Positions 28,881-38,148 of a stretch of DNA of 64,000 bases are shown here, one piece after another. Position 1 is the stretch's first letter; every line of letters begins with the position of its first letter. A model generated the notes under the pieces. That model did no database searches. It was not told the origin of the DNA and saw only the letters and a program-made list of their open reading frames with translations. The DNA comes from Palleronia pelagia (GTDB taxonomy: Bacteria; Pseudomonadota; Alphaproteobacteria; Rhodobacterales; Rhodobacteraceae), in assembly GCF_900110115.1 (NCBI RefSeq), contig NZ_FOCM01000002.1:1-64000 (forward strand). Direction: 5' to 3'. Made by a program: the position numbers and the translations under genes.

Positions 28881-30311
28881 TCAGCCCCGGGCGGCGTTCA
28901 GGCCCTTGCGGGTCTCGGGCGTGGCCAGCTGGTCGTGCAGGTCTTCGAACTGGCGATAGGCCGTGCGCCGGTCGCCCGCGTTCAGGTGCGCATAGGCCCG
29001 CATGATCGCGAGATCGCGGCGGATGCCACCGGTCAGCCGTTCGAGCGCGTCGAGATACGTGATCGAGCCACGGAAATCGTCCTGCTGGAAGGCCCGCACG
29101 CCGCGCTGGTCCAGGATGACCGCCTCGACCTGCAACCGCTGCTCGTCCGTCAGGTCGGTGGTCGCCGCGAGCCGGGCGGCATCCTCGGTCATCTGGTTGG
29201 CGAGGAAGGCCAGGATCATGCCGAACCGTGCATCCCGCCGGACGACGGCGTCGAGCCCCGAGGTCGAGGCGGTGCGGAAGGCCGCCAGCGCCTCGAGCGA
29301 TCGGTTCTGGTTATAGGCGCACCAGCCGCGCTCGTAGAGCACGTCGACCGAGCGCGGCGCCGTCGAGCGGTCGAGACACTGCGCCCAGGCCCCGGCCCGC
29401 GCCGCGTCACGCACCGAAGCCACCCGGGCGTCGCCCGTGTCGGGCAGCGCGCCCCTTGGCCGGGTGGCGCCCGCCTCCGGCGCGACCGGCACCGTCCGAG
29501 CGGGCGGGGTCGAGGGCGCCGCCACGGCGCGACTGGCGGGCCGGGCCGTGGCCGTCCGGGCCGGCGCGGGCGCGGTGGCGTCGCCGGCCCCCATCAGCTG
29601 CCTCTCGGCCGTGTCGATCGAGGCCCGCGCGGCGGGACGGCGGGCGCGGGCGAATTCGGCCAGCGTGCGCGTGTCGGCCGGGGTGCCGATGGAATGGGCC
29701 TTCTGCAACGTGGCGACCAGCACGCCGGTATCGGTGCAGCTGCCCAGGACCCCGCGATAGGTGGCCAGCGCCAAGTCCGTGTCGCCGGTCTTGTGCTGCA
29801 TCGTCGCCAGTTGCCACGCGTTGTTCACCCGGTCGCAGCGCAGGATGGACGGATTCGCCCGGACCGCCGCGATGGCGGCGGGGGCGTCGCCGGCGGCGAT
29901 GGCACCGTCGAACGCGGCCTGCGTTTCGGCCAGCGACAACAGCTCCTCCATCTCGGCCGGCGGCTGCCAGTCGGGATGGACCGCCTTCAGGTGGTCGAGA
30001 CGCCCGCGGGCCGCTTCGAGATTGCCGATCTCGATCAGCCGCCAGACGCGATTGGCCTCGTCGCCAGGGCCGTCGGCCGCCGACGCGCCACTGCCGATCC
30101 GGGTCAGGTCGTTGGGCGGCGTCCAATCGGGATAACGCGCCTTCAGCCGGGCGAGCTCGGCGCTGGCGGACCTGCGGTCGCCGGTCTCGACGTAGTATTT
30201 CAGGGCGCGCAGCTCGGCGGCGGGAAGATCGCGAGCCTCGGCCACGGGCGACACGGTGGCAAGGGCGAGGGCCAGCAGGGCGGCACGGTGCGGGATCAGA
30301 TGGGGAAGCAT
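28881..30311 (-). CDS. Exported helical-repeat protein of the cellulose operon
   Basis: 476 residues. Signal peptide MLPHLIPHRAALLALALATVSPVAEA, then a mostly alpha-helical protein with recurring tetratricopeptide-like units (for example RALKYYVETGDRRSASAELA, RLIEIGNLEAARGRLDHLKA, YERGWCAYNQNRSLEALAAF), interrupted by an Ala/Pro/Thr-rich linker near residues 235-300. No beta-barrel region is evident. As the last gene of bcsN-A-B-Z-this, it may stand in for the TPR half of BcsC; that is inference from position. Its start overlaps the bcsZ stop by 16 bases. Confidence 0.75.
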   Translation of the reverse strand: MLPHLIPHRAALLALALATVSPVAEARDLPAAELRALKYYVETGDRRSASAELARLKARYPDWTPPNDLTRIGSGASAADGPGDEANRVWRLIEIGNLEAARGRLDHLKAVHPDWQPPAEMEELLSLAETQAAFDGAIAAGDAPAAIAAVRANPSILRCDRVNNAWQLATMQHKTGDTDLALATYRGVLGSCTDTGVLVATLQKAHSIGTPADTRTLAEFARARRPAARASIDTAERQLMGAGDATAPAPARTATARPASRAVAAPSTPPARTVPVAPEAGATRPRGALPDTGDARVASVRDAARAGAWAQCLDRSTAPRSVDVLYERGWCAYNQNRSLEALAAFRTASTSGLDAVVRRDARFGMILAFLANQMTEDAARLAATTDLTDEQRLQVEAVILDQRGVRAFQQDDFRGSITYLDALERLTGGIRRDLAIMRAYAHLNAGDRRTAYRQFEDLHDQLATPETRKGLNAARG

Positions 30312-31366
30312 TCGGGAAGCACGTCCATTTGGGCGAGATAGGCGAAAAGGTGCAGCGTGGCGGGGTAATAGGGCTGCGCGGCGTCGAAGGGCGGCATGGC
30401 CGAGCCCATGTTGCGATCGACCGCGCAGGCGGTCAGCGCGGCGATGGCGCGGTAGCCCGGATCGGCCGAGGTCTCGAGCACGGCACCGGTCTTCCCGTCG
30501 ACGACCGTCGCCGTCAGCCCGTCGGGCACCGCGCGGGCCGAACCCGGCGCATAGGCACGCGCCACGGCCGGGTGATCCGGTCGGGCCGACCAGATCATCC
30601 AGAGCGGCACGCGCAGCGATTCGTAGCCCGCGTTGGACGAGAATTGCAGCGCGTTGCCCAAGCCCTCGGCGGTCACCTCGACCCAGTCGGGCACGGGACC
30701 GAGCCGCGCCAGGTCGGCGAGCAACTCGTTTCCGTCCCGCGCCGCCGCCACCAGCCGGGCGTCGCGGAACCGCGCGCCCAGCTCCTGCATGGCGCGCAGC
30801 ATGTAATAGGACGGGTTGATCACGTGGCCGCCGTCGATGGCGAAGCCCTCGGCCCCCGGCACAAGCAACAGTCGCCCCTCCTGTCCCGGCCAGGGCGCGA
30901 TGCAGCGGGCCGACAGGGCGGCGACGCTCGCCCCGGCACGGCTGGCCAGCGCGGGCCGGTCGAACCGGTCGGCCCCGCGCATGAGCGCCCAGGCAAAGAA
31001 CAGGTCCGCATCCGACGCGTTGTTGCGGTCGGGCACGGGCGTGGCCGCGTCCGGCAGCCAGCGCCAGCAGAGCAGCGCGTCGTCGCGCAGGGCCAGGTGC
31101 GCCAGCGTCCAGTCCAGCATGGCGTCGAACGCCGTCTCGTCGCCCAGAGCGCTGGCCAGCACCATGCCATAGCCCTGCCCCTCGGAATGGCTTGCACCGC
31201 CCTGAAGGCCGTCGACCACCCGGCCCGATGCCTCCAGATGCGCCGCTTTCCACGCCGCCCAGGCGCGGGCCAGCGGGTGGTCGCCCGCCCCGGACGCCGC
31301 CAGGGCAAGGCCGTTACGGGCCAGCGGCAACGCCGCCAGGCCAGCCAGCAGATCGCGCCGCAGCAT
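30296..31366 (-). CDS. bcsZ: Cellulase, glycoside hydrolase family 8 (BcsZ-type)
   Basis: 356 residues. Endo-1,4-beta-glucanase that trims or edits nascent cellulose in the periplasm. The N-terminus MLRRDLLAGLAALPLARNG has a twin arginine and a hydrophobic stretch, so it may use the Tat route. The general acid is in HSEGQGYGMVLA, and the second acidic region in NNASDADLFFAWALM; both are the GH8 hallmarks. It starts one base inside the bcsB stop (CAT/TCA overlap) and is the fourth gene of the bcs operon. Confidence 0.88.
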   Translation of the reverse strand: MLRRDLLAGLAALPLARNGLALAASGAGDHPLARAWAAWKAAHLEASGRVVDGLQGGASHSEGQGYGMVLASALGDETAFDAMLDWTLAHLALRDDALLCWRWLPDAATPVPDRNNASDADLFFAWALMRGADRFDRPALASRAGASVAALSARCIAPWPGQEGRLLLVPGAEGFAIDGGHVINPSYYMLRAMQELGARFRDARLVAAARDGNELLADLARLGPVPDWVEVTAEGLGNALQFSSNAGYESLRVPLWMIWSARPDHPAVARAYAPGSARAVPDGLTATVVDGKTGAVLETSADPGYRAIAALTACAVDRNMGSAMPPFDAAQPYYPATLHLFAYLAQMDVLPECFPI

Positions 31367-33798
31367 CAATCCGGCCTCCGCGTCAGGACGACCAGCCGCA
31401 GGGCGAGGGCCGCGAAGACAAGCGCCACGCCGAACAGCGCCGCGGTGAAATAGAGCGGGCGCCACGACGCGTAATTCCCGGCCACCTGCCGGAAGTTGGC
31501 GAGGGTCAGACGCTCGCGCAGCTCGGGCATGCGGCGGCTGTCGGCCCAGCTGCGCCAGGTGTCGTCATGGCCCAGCACCGCCATCTGGCCGTTCGGTCCC
31601 GCGATGCTGCGCCGGCCCGCCGCCAGTCGCGCGGCCACGTGGGCGAAATCCGTCCGGGGGCCCAGCACCAGCCACAGGCGGTCGGGCCGGGTCACGTCCA
31701 GTTGCAACAGGATCGCCTGCCCACGCTGCGCGTCGAGCCAGGCATCGGCGTCGGCATCGGCGTCCGGCAGCAGCCGCGCCTGGACGGCGGCGATGTTCGC
31801 CGCGACCGTGCCCACCGCTTGCCCGAACAGGCCGGCCAGGCGGGCCGTGCGAGGCGGCTCGGAACCGGTGGCGGGACCGATGAAGGGGCTGTCGTCGGGC
31901 ACCTCGCCGATCCGGGCGTCATACGCCGGCAGCGGCAATTCGACGATGGGCGACTTGGTCAGGACGTCGCGCAGGGCCAGCGGCGAGAAGGTATAATCCC
32001 CCATGGGAAGACGTGGCAGGGCGTCGGCGCTCAGCACGGTAAGGTGCGCCGCACCCTCGGACGGCATCCCGAGGGCGGTGACGAGCGACAGCCGGTCGGC
32101 CATCGACAGATCTTCGGCACCCGAAGAGGACAGGTCGAAATTCCCCGCCCTCAGCGCCGCGGTGGCCCCGCGCAGGTCCGGCACGCGCATCCGCGGCGAG
32201 GCGGGAACGGTCAGCGTCGTGCTGCCCCGGATCTCGAGCTTGGGAAAGGCGTTCTCGGGGCAGGCGAAATCCGACGGTGCGCCGGGGATCAGCGCCTCGA
32301 ACTGCAGGAGGTTCGGCCCTTCGCGCAGCAGGTTGGCGCCGAATTTGACCGGGAACTGTTCGATCAACACGCCGCCTTCGTCCACCAGCGGCAGCAGGCG
32401 GACCGTCTCACCGTTGACCTTGATCAGCAGCTTGGCCTCATTCGGCAGCTTGCGCGCGTAGGCGTAGTCGAGGTGCAGCACCGCTTTTTGCGCGGTCAGG
32501 ATCAACCAGTCGCGCGGCAGGGTGAAGACCTGGCTGCGATGGAAGTAATGCGACGAGGTTCGGATGGTCTGCATGCCCAGATCCGACAGGCGCACCGGCC
32601 CGCCGGGCCGCATGAGGGTCCCGGCGCCCACCGCAAGGCCACTGGTCGGCGACAGACCGGGCGCGTCTTCCCGGACATGGGCCATCAGCTCATCGAACGC
32701 CACGCCCAAGGCGGCGTCCACGTGCTGGTTCGACGATTGCGGGTCGAGCCGCAGGACCAGCACCTCGGCCCCGTCGCCGGCGCGACGGAACTCCATGTCC
32801 GGGCGGCCGTCATCGATGGCCAGCGCACCACGGTGGATCAGGGTGATGCGGGCGTGCGAGGGTGCTTCAGGTGCCGGCTCGACCGCATCCGTTGTGTCCT
32901 CGGCGCCATCGGGCGTGTCTCCTTCCGCAGGCGCCGCGACCACCGGCCAGCCGCCGCTTTCGGCGTAGCGCAAGGTGTGACCGCCCATCATCCGGCTGAG
33001 CCGGTAAGCCGCGATGTCCAGCGTGGCCGCGACCCCCTCGGCGATGCCACCGGGATCGCGCAGCTCGATCGCGCGTCCCGCCGCCGCGTCGCGCGCCACG
33101 GCGGCCACGAAGTCCGCGGGCCCCGAGATCGTCGGCCGTTCGTCGATGAGCGCGCCCGACGTCGCCAGGTCGAGATCGGTCCAAAGGTCGAACGCCGCCT
33201 CGGGCCCGCAATAGATGCGGTGCACCTGCGACAGCGCGATGCGGACGCGGTTCGCGCCGGGCAGCCAGACGTTCGACGGAACGGCCAGGCTGTCCGGCGC
33301 GTCGCCGGACGACTTGCCCAAGGGGAACGTGCCCACCGACACGTCGTTCACGAAGACTTCCATCGATGACCTGTCGGGCAGGACATCCACACCGCTTTCG
33401 TGGTCCAGCACCAGCTGTCCCCGGGGGGTGCCCTGGGGCAGGAACAACGTGAACTCGGCCTCGGGAAATTCACCCTGCAGCCGCAGGCGGGTCTGACCGG
33501 GCAGGATCGGCATGGGCGACAGCAGCGGCGACAGGATCGGTTCGCGGGCCTCGACCGCGACGGGGACCGGCCCGGTGGCGGGCCGGTGGAATTGCATGCG
33601 CGCCGCGGCGGCGGAAGGCAGGTCCATCTCGCCCGCGACCACGTCTATATTGCCGGTGGCCGGCGCGGTCTCGTCGACCGCCGTCAGGTCGGGGATGCGG
33701 ATCATGCCGCCCTCTTCGGCCGGGGCAATGCCGGGCGCCGCGGCCAGCGTGCAGGCCGCCAGGGCCGCGAAGATGATCGTGTGCGAGCGAAGGATCAT
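31366..33798 (-). CDS. bcsB: Cellulose synthase regulatory subunit BcsB
   Basis: 810 residues. Periplasmic, membrane-anchored partner of BcsA that guides the glucan across the inner membrane. Signal peptide MILRSHTIIFAALAACTLAAA, then a long extracytoplasmic region of two jellyroll-like repeats (GLAVPSNVWLPGANRVRI near 145 and the later KFGANLLREGPNLLQFEA, typical of BcsB carbohydrate-binding domains), and one C-terminal membrane helix near residues 785-805 (TAALFGVALVFAALALRLVV). It overlaps bcsA by 4 bases and bcsZ by one base. Confidence 0.9.
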   Translation of the reverse strand: MILRSHTIIFAALAACTLAAAPGIAPAEEGGMIRIPDLTAVDETAPATGNIDVVAGEMDLPSAAAARMQFHRPATGPVPVAVEAREPILSPLLSPMPILPGQTRLRLQGEFPEAEFTLFLPQGTPRGQLVLDHESGVDVLPDRSSMEVFVNDVSVGTFPLGKSSGDAPDSLAVPSNVWLPGANRVRIALSQVHRIYCGPEAAFDLWTDLDLATSGALIDERPTISGPADFVAAVARDAAAGRAIELRDPGGIAEGVAATLDIAAYRLSRMMGGHTLRYAESGGWPVVAAPAEGDTPDGAEDTTDAVEPAPEAPSHARITLIHRGALAIDDGRPDMEFRRAGDGAEVLVLRLDPQSSNQHVDAALGVAFDELMAHVREDAPGLSPTSGLAVGAGTLMRPGGPVRLSDLGMQTIRTSSHYFHRSQVFTLPRDWLILTAQKAVLHLDYAYARKLPNEAKLLIKVNGETVRLLPLVDEGGVLIEQFPVKFGANLLREGPNLLQFEALIPGAPSDFACPENAFPKLEIRGSTTLTVPASPRMRVPDLRGATAALRAGNFDLSSSGAEDLSMADRLSLVTALGMPSEGAAHLTVLSADALPRLPMGDYTFSPLALRDVLTKSPIVELPLPAYDARIGEVPDDSPFIGPATGSEPPRTARLAGLFGQAVGTVAANIAAVQARLLPDADADADAWLDAQRGQAILLQLDVTRPDRLWLVLGPRTDFAHVAARLAAGRRSIAGPNGQMAVLGHDDTWRSWADSRRMPELRERLTLANFRQVAGNYASWRPLYFTAALFGVALVFAALALRLVVLTRRPD

Positions 33799-36218
33799 TG
33801 GCCGCGCTCCATCCCTTGGGCGCCGGATCCGTTGGCGCGCAACCCGGCAAAGGCGGCGGCAGGCTCGGCCACCAGGTCGTCATCGGTCTCGGGCGCGAAG
33901 GGCACGGTCTGACCGGTGGCCGCGAAATCCTCGTACCCGGCGAAAGCCACGATATGGGCCGGCGGCTCGAGCGCGATGGTCGAGTGCAGTGCCCGCTGCG
34001 CGGCGCGGCGGCGGCGCCCCGGCTCGGCCGCCAGCGCGGCAAAGGCCGACACGGTGCCGCGCAGCGACAGCCGCGGGATATACAGGATACCGCCCAGCAA
34101 GCCCTTCTCGTGGAAGTAATGATCGCGCATGGCGGCCCAGCGGCTTGATTTGCCATAGATCATCTGCGCCACCGTCTCGGCCACGATGGTCGGCTGGTTC
34201 TCGTCGTAGGCGATGCCCATGGCGATCTTGCCGCGCTCGCGGCGGGACCAGCGGACATGGCCCGAGATCGGGTGCGCCAGCGACGGCGCCTCGACCAGCG
34301 CGGGCAGGACGCGCAGCGGTGCCCCCTCGGCCACCTGGCCGGGCGCTATGTCGGGGCCACCGGCGATCTCCAGCGACAGGCCCGACAGGGAGCCATCGAT
34401 GACCGTCGCGGCCATCTTGCGGTTCGGATGCCCCGCCAAAGCGACGATGGCAGGCTCGTCGAGCTTGACGCGCGGGGCGCCCCGGCGCTGTTGCGTCTCG
34501 CGCACGCAGGCCAGCGCGGCGCCCACCAGCACCAGGTTGAACACCGCCCAGCCGCCCACGACCTGCAGCACCTCGCGGTCGCCGGGATAGAGCGAATACC
34601 GCACGCCCGCCGCGACGACGCCCAGCGCCAGCAGGCCGAACAGCCAGAACAGCGGCGCGGCGATCGGGCTGATCGCGGTTTCGTCCAGGGTTTCGTCCTT
34701 GGCGGTGACGTTGAACCGGGCCGCGCGCGGCTTCGCGAAGGTGCGCAGGACCGCGCGGCTGAGATAGGGCGCCTGCGCCGTCTCGTAGAGCTCGGACATC
34801 AAGGGCCACCGCGTCCGGTTGAACAGCGCGTTCTGCACGATGAAGGACGTGGCCACATAGGTCGCCATGTAGGCCACGACCTCGGCCCGGGTGGCGACGA
34901 AGATCTCGAGCCCGAAGAACAGGTACGCCAGCGGCGCCAGCAGGAACACCATCCGCACCAGAGGGAAGAACCAGAAGCTCATGGAGTTCACGTAGCACAG
35001 GCGCTGGGTCACGCTCAGGCCGCGGCGCATCAGCGGATTCTTCAGCAGCAGCATCTGCATCATGCCCGTGGCCCAGCGCCCGCGCTGCTGGATGAAGCTG
35101 ACGAAGCTTTCGGGCTGAAGCCCGGCGATCATGGCGCGGTTGACGTAGATCGACCGCCAGCCCGAGGCGTGGATGTCCAGCGCCGTCTCGGCGTCCTCGG
35201 TGATGGTTTCGCCCGAGAAACCGCCGACGCTGTCCAGCGCGTCGCGCCGGATCAGCGCGGCCGAGCCGCAGAAGAACGCGCCGTCCCAGCGATCCAGCCC
35301 CCGGTGGATATGACCGTAGAACATCTCGTTCTCGGGGGGGCAGTGGCTGACCGTGCCCACGTTGCGCATGATCGGATCGGGGTTGAGGAAGAAATGCGGG
35401 GTCTGCACGAGGAACAGGTCGTCGTGCTTCAGGAAATACCCCGCGGTCCGCGCCAGGAAATCGCGGCTGGGCACGTGGTCGGCATCGAACACGGCGACAA
35501 GGTCCCCGTCGAGCAGGGCCAGCGCTGCCGACATGTTCCCGGCCTTCGCATGTTCGTTGCGGGCCCGGGTGGAATATAGCACCCCGAGATCGGCACAAAG
35601 CGCCTGGAGCTCGGCCCGCCGCGCGGCCGCCGCCCGCGCCGTCGCGGGATCCTCGCTGTTGACCCGCTGGTCCGTGCCGCCATCGTCGCACAGCACCACG
35701 CGCAGCTTCTCGGCCGGGTAGTGCATGTTCCGGCACGCGGCCAGCGTCACCTTCAGCATCGCGGCCGGCTCGTTATAGCTGGGCACCAGCACGTCAACGG
35801 TGGGCAGCTCATCCACCCGCACGGTCGGCGGCACCGGTCGTGTCAGCGGATCGGCGGTCATGAAGGTCGTGAGGAAGAACACCAGGATCGCGTAGGTCTC
35901 GGTGATCAGCAGCAGCATGGCGCAGGTGAAGGACAACGGCGCGTCGAGCCCCGGCAGCGTTTCGGTCACCCGCCAGATCCAGTAGCGCAGGACCAGCGCC
36001 CCGGCGATCGCCAGAAGCGCGAAGCGGGGCGCGGCCCGGTCGGCCATCGGGCGCAACAACACGACGCACAGCACGCCCGTCACCCCCAGAAGAGCCTGGG
36101 CCCAGGTCGAGATCGGGATCGACGCCAGGATCACGCCGATGGCACCCACCAGGACCCAAAGGCTGACCGACGCCGCTTCGGCGATCGGAAGCTGCCGGTT
36201 GGATTTGAAGAACGCCAT
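33795..36218 (-). CDS. bcsA: Cellulose synthase catalytic subunit BcsA
   Basis: 807 residues. Family-2 glycosyltransferase that polymerises UDP-glucose and forms the membrane channel. The donor-binding aspartates are in VLCDDGGTDQR and AVFDADHVPS; the catalytic TEDAETALDIH and the product-binding QQRGRWATGMM follow. Membrane helices flank the domain. The C-terminal PilZ domain shows QQRRGAPRVKL and DGSLSGLSLE, the RxxxR and D/NxSxxG c-di-GMP contacts, so it is probably activated by c-di-GMP. It is the second gene of the bcs operon, 3 bases after bcsN, and overlaps bcsB by 4 bases. Confidence 0.96.
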   Translation of the reverse strand: MAFFKSNRQLPIAEAASVSLWVLVGAIGVILASIPISTWAQALLGVTGVLCVVLLRPMADRAAPRFALLAIAGALVLRYWIWRVTETLPGLDAPLSFTCAMLLLITETYAILVFFLTTFMTADPLTRPVPPTVRVDELPTVDVLVPSYNEPAAMLKVTLAACRNMHYPAEKLRVVLCDDGGTDQRVNSEDPATARAAAARRAELQALCADLGVLYSTRARNEHAKAGNMSAALALLDGDLVAVFDADHVPSRDFLARTAGYFLKHDDLFLVQTPHFFLNPDPIMRNVGTVSHCPPENEMFYGHIHRGLDRWDGAFFCGSAALIRRDALDSVGGFSGETITEDAETALDIHASGWRSIYVNRAMIAGLQPESFVSFIQQRGRWATGMMQMLLLKNPLMRRGLSVTQRLCYVNSMSFWFFPLVRMVFLLAPLAYLFFGLEIFVATRAEVVAYMATYVATSFIVQNALFNRTRWPLMSELYETAQAPYLSRAVLRTFAKPRAARFNVTAKDETLDETAISPIAAPLFWLFGLLALGVVAAGVRYSLYPGDREVLQVVGGWAVFNLVLVGAALACVRETQQRRGAPRVKLDEPAIVALAGHPNRKMAATVIDGSLSGLSLEIAGGPDIAPGQVAEGAPLRVLPALVEAPSLAHPISGHVRWSRRERGKIAMGIAYDENQPTIVAETVAQMIYGKSSRWAAMRDHYFHEKGLLGGILYIPRLSLRGTVSAFAALAAEPGRRRRAAQRALHSTIALEPPAHIVAFAGYEDFAATGQTVPFAPETDDDLVAEPAAAFAGLRANGSGAQGMERGQ

Positions 36219-36221
36219 GGC

Positions 36222-36893
36222 TCAGCCCCCGGTCGGCGCCGCGAAGGGCGAGCGGTTGCGCAGGGTCGGTGCTGCGCCGGTGGCCCCCGCCCCCGCCGCC
36301 GGTGTGGCCGAAAGGGTTTCGGCCCGGATCGGCGCGAGCGCGGCACGCGCGTCGCCCCGTACGCAGTTGCGCATCATCACGTCGACCGCCGCCGCGCGGC
36401 CGGGCAGCGGGCGCGCCGCCCGGTCCAGGCTGCGGACGGCGGCGACGCAGGTGACGCCGGGGCCCATGGCCTGTTCGGTCCAGAAGAAAGCGCCCAGCGC
36501 ATCCGACCCGGTGCGCATGTTGCGGTTGCTCAGGCTCCGGAACGGATAGGGCGCACCGCCCGACAGCTCCACGAAGCGCTCCAGGTCGAACCGCGCGCCG
36601 CGCAGCGCGCCCCCGCCGCGGGTGCGCAACAGCACGAAATTGTCGCCCGACAGCGACGTGTCGTTGGGCAGCGCGATGCGCTGTTCGCGCACACCCTGAA
36701 GGTCCCGCTCGAGCGTCAGAAGCCCTTGCGGCACGTGCAGCCACGCGCGCTGCGTATCGACCATGCGATACTGCGTCGTTTCCATGCGCTGCTGTATCGT
36801 CCGGTTCGACGACAACGCGGTCGGCATGCAGCCCGACAGCGCAAGCGCGCCCGCCAGCGCGAGACATGCCAATGATATACGGATACCGTTCAT
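36222..36893 (-). CDS. bcsN: Cellulose biosynthesis protein BcsN (lipoprotein)
   Basis: 223 residues. MNGIRISLACLALAGALALSGC is a lipoprotein signal with lipobox LSGC. The mature part contains REQRIALPNDTSLSGDNFVLL and FFWTEQAMGPGVTCVAAVRSLDRAARPL, consistent with the BcsN family that accompanies bcsA in alphaproteobacteria. The role in cellulose export is not well defined. The start is ATG 36891-36893, removing 12 residues of upstream reading frame so that the signal is N-terminal. It is the first gene of the operon. Confidence 0.78.
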   Translation of the reverse strand: MNGIRISLACLALAGALALSGCMPTALSSNRTIQQRMETTQYRMVDTQRAWLHVPQGLLTLERDLQGVREQRIALPNDTSLSGDNFVLLRTRGGGALRGARFDLERFVELSGGAPYPFRSLSNRNMRTGSDALGAFFWTEQAMGPGVTCVAAVRSLDRAARPLPGRAAAVDVMMRNCVRGDARAALAPIRAETLSATPAAGAGATGAAPTLRNRSPFAAPTGG

Positions 36894-37254
36894 CCAGCCC
36901 GACCCTCTTCCCACGGCGCCCTGGGGCACCTTCAGCGCAGGCCGATGGTCGCCGCGAACGTGTCGCGGTTGATCGCTGCTCTGAACCTCAACAGTGCGGG
37001 CCCGACATGCGCGGTCCCTTGTCCCGCTTGGTGCGGGATCTTGGCCGGATAAATCGCATGGCGAGACTTACGCGGGCGAGCATCACGTCAGCCATCGCGT
37101 GAACTCCGCCAAAAAAGTGGCGGAAAAATCACGGAAGTTGATGATTTCAGACGATCTGGTGGAAACGCCCAATACCGCAGGTTGAATCGGGCGGATCGCG
37201 AAACGAAAAAGGGCGGCCAAAGCCGCCCTTTTCATACAGAATGTCGTGCGCCGA
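36894..37254. promoter_or_regulatory. Region upstream of the bcs operon (no gene)
   Basis: 361 bases with no credible gene. Visible structure: a hairpin gtcccgc/gcgggat (37021-37039); an inverted repeat TCACG-N10-CGTGA (37083-37102); a perfect inverted repeat TCCGCCA-N6-TGGCGGA with an A-rich spacer (37105-37124); and the trcR terminator (37207-37232). The bcs promoter presumably lies here; I cannot pick its -35/-10. Confidence 0.6.
37207..37232 (-). terminator. Terminator after trcR
   Basis: A perfect 11-bp stem, aaaagggcggc / gccgccctttt, with a 4-base loop. On the minus strand the stem ends in TTTTTCG, 22 bases after the trcR stop. Confidence 0.85.
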
Positions 37255-38013
37255 TCAGGGCTGTTCGTCGTCCGAGCCGCTTTCGCTCGGCAGGTTGAAG
37301 AAGCTGTCGGCGTCGGCCACGTCGCGGTCGTCTTCCTCTTCCAGCTCCTCGCCCGTGTCCGACAGGCTGAAGGTTTCGAGCCCCGAGATCGCCGACGGCA
37401 TCTTGGGCTCGTTGTCTTCACCCAGCGACTGCTCGGTCGAGACCAGCTTGCGCCGCTCTTCGTCGGACATGACCGCGCCCTCGCGCGCCTTCTTGGCGGC
37501 GGCCTTCTGGACCTGCTGGTCCAGCTCGGTCTGCTTGCACAGGCCCAGGGCGACGGGGTCGATGGGTTCGATGTTGTTGATGTTCCAGTGCGTGCGCTCG
37601 CGGATGGCCTGGATCGTCGGCTTGGTGGTGCCCACCAGCTTGGCGATCTGGCTGTCGGCCAGCTCGGGGTGAAACTTGACCAGCCACAGGATGGATGCCG
37701 GGCGATCCTGCCGCTTCGACAGCGGGGTATAGCGCGGGCCGCGCCGCTTTTCCTCGCCCACGGCGGACGGGTTGAACTTCAGCTTCAGCTTGTGGAGCGG
37801 GTCGGCCTCGGCCTTCTCGATCTCCTCGGCGGTCAGCTGGTTGTTGGCGACGGGGTCGAAGCCCTTCACACCGGCCGCCACGTCGCCGTCGGCGATGCCC
37901 TGCACTTCGAGCTCGTGCAGGCCGCAGAAATCGGCGACCTGCTTGAAGGTCAGCGTCGTGTTGTCCACCAGCCAGACGGCGGTGGCTTTGGCCATGATCG
38001 GCTTTTCGGACAT
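37255..38013 (-). CDS. trcR: Cell-cycle transcriptional regulator TrcR (DUF1013)
   Basis: 252 residues. In Caulobacter this conserved alphaproteobacterial protein associates with RNA polymerase and affects cell-cycle gene expression. The sequence MAKATAVWLVDNTTLTFKQVADFCGLHELEVQGIADG is a helix-turn-helix-like start, followed by a second HTH-like unit in FHPELADSQIAKLVGTTKPTIQAIRERTHWN, and a highly acidic C-terminal tail (near 220-252) ending SGSDDEQP. It starts at ATG 38011-38013 with GAGGAGCG upstream. It is followed by a strong terminator and is divergent from the RNase T2 gene. Confidence 0.85.
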   Translation of the reverse strand: MSEKPIMAKATAVWLVDNTTLTFKQVADFCGLHELEVQGIADGDVAAGVKGFDPVANNQLTAEEIEKAEADPLHKLKLKFNPSAVGEEKRRGPRYTPLSKRQDRPASILWLVKFHPELADSQIAKLVGTTKPTIQAIRERTHWNINNIEPIDPVALGLCKQTELDQQVQKAAAKKAREGAVMSDEERRKLVSTEQSLGEDNEPKMPSAISGLETFSLSDTGEELEEEDDRDVADADSFFNLPSESGSDDEQP

Positions 38014-38148
38014 CGCTTGGCGCTCCTCATCTCAGACATGTCTTCCCCGTGGCCCGGATCAGGGGCCGGGCCCCCAGGGCCCAAGTTCGCATTGTCGGGG
38101 AACTCAAGGTGCATATAGTCGGCCCGTGCCTTCGTGGAAAGACCCCAA

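Noticed and set aside
36770-36785. TGCGTCGTTTC resembling the etf/mcd 11-mer
   Set aside because: One mismatch, single half-site and inside bcsN coding sequence, so probably chance.
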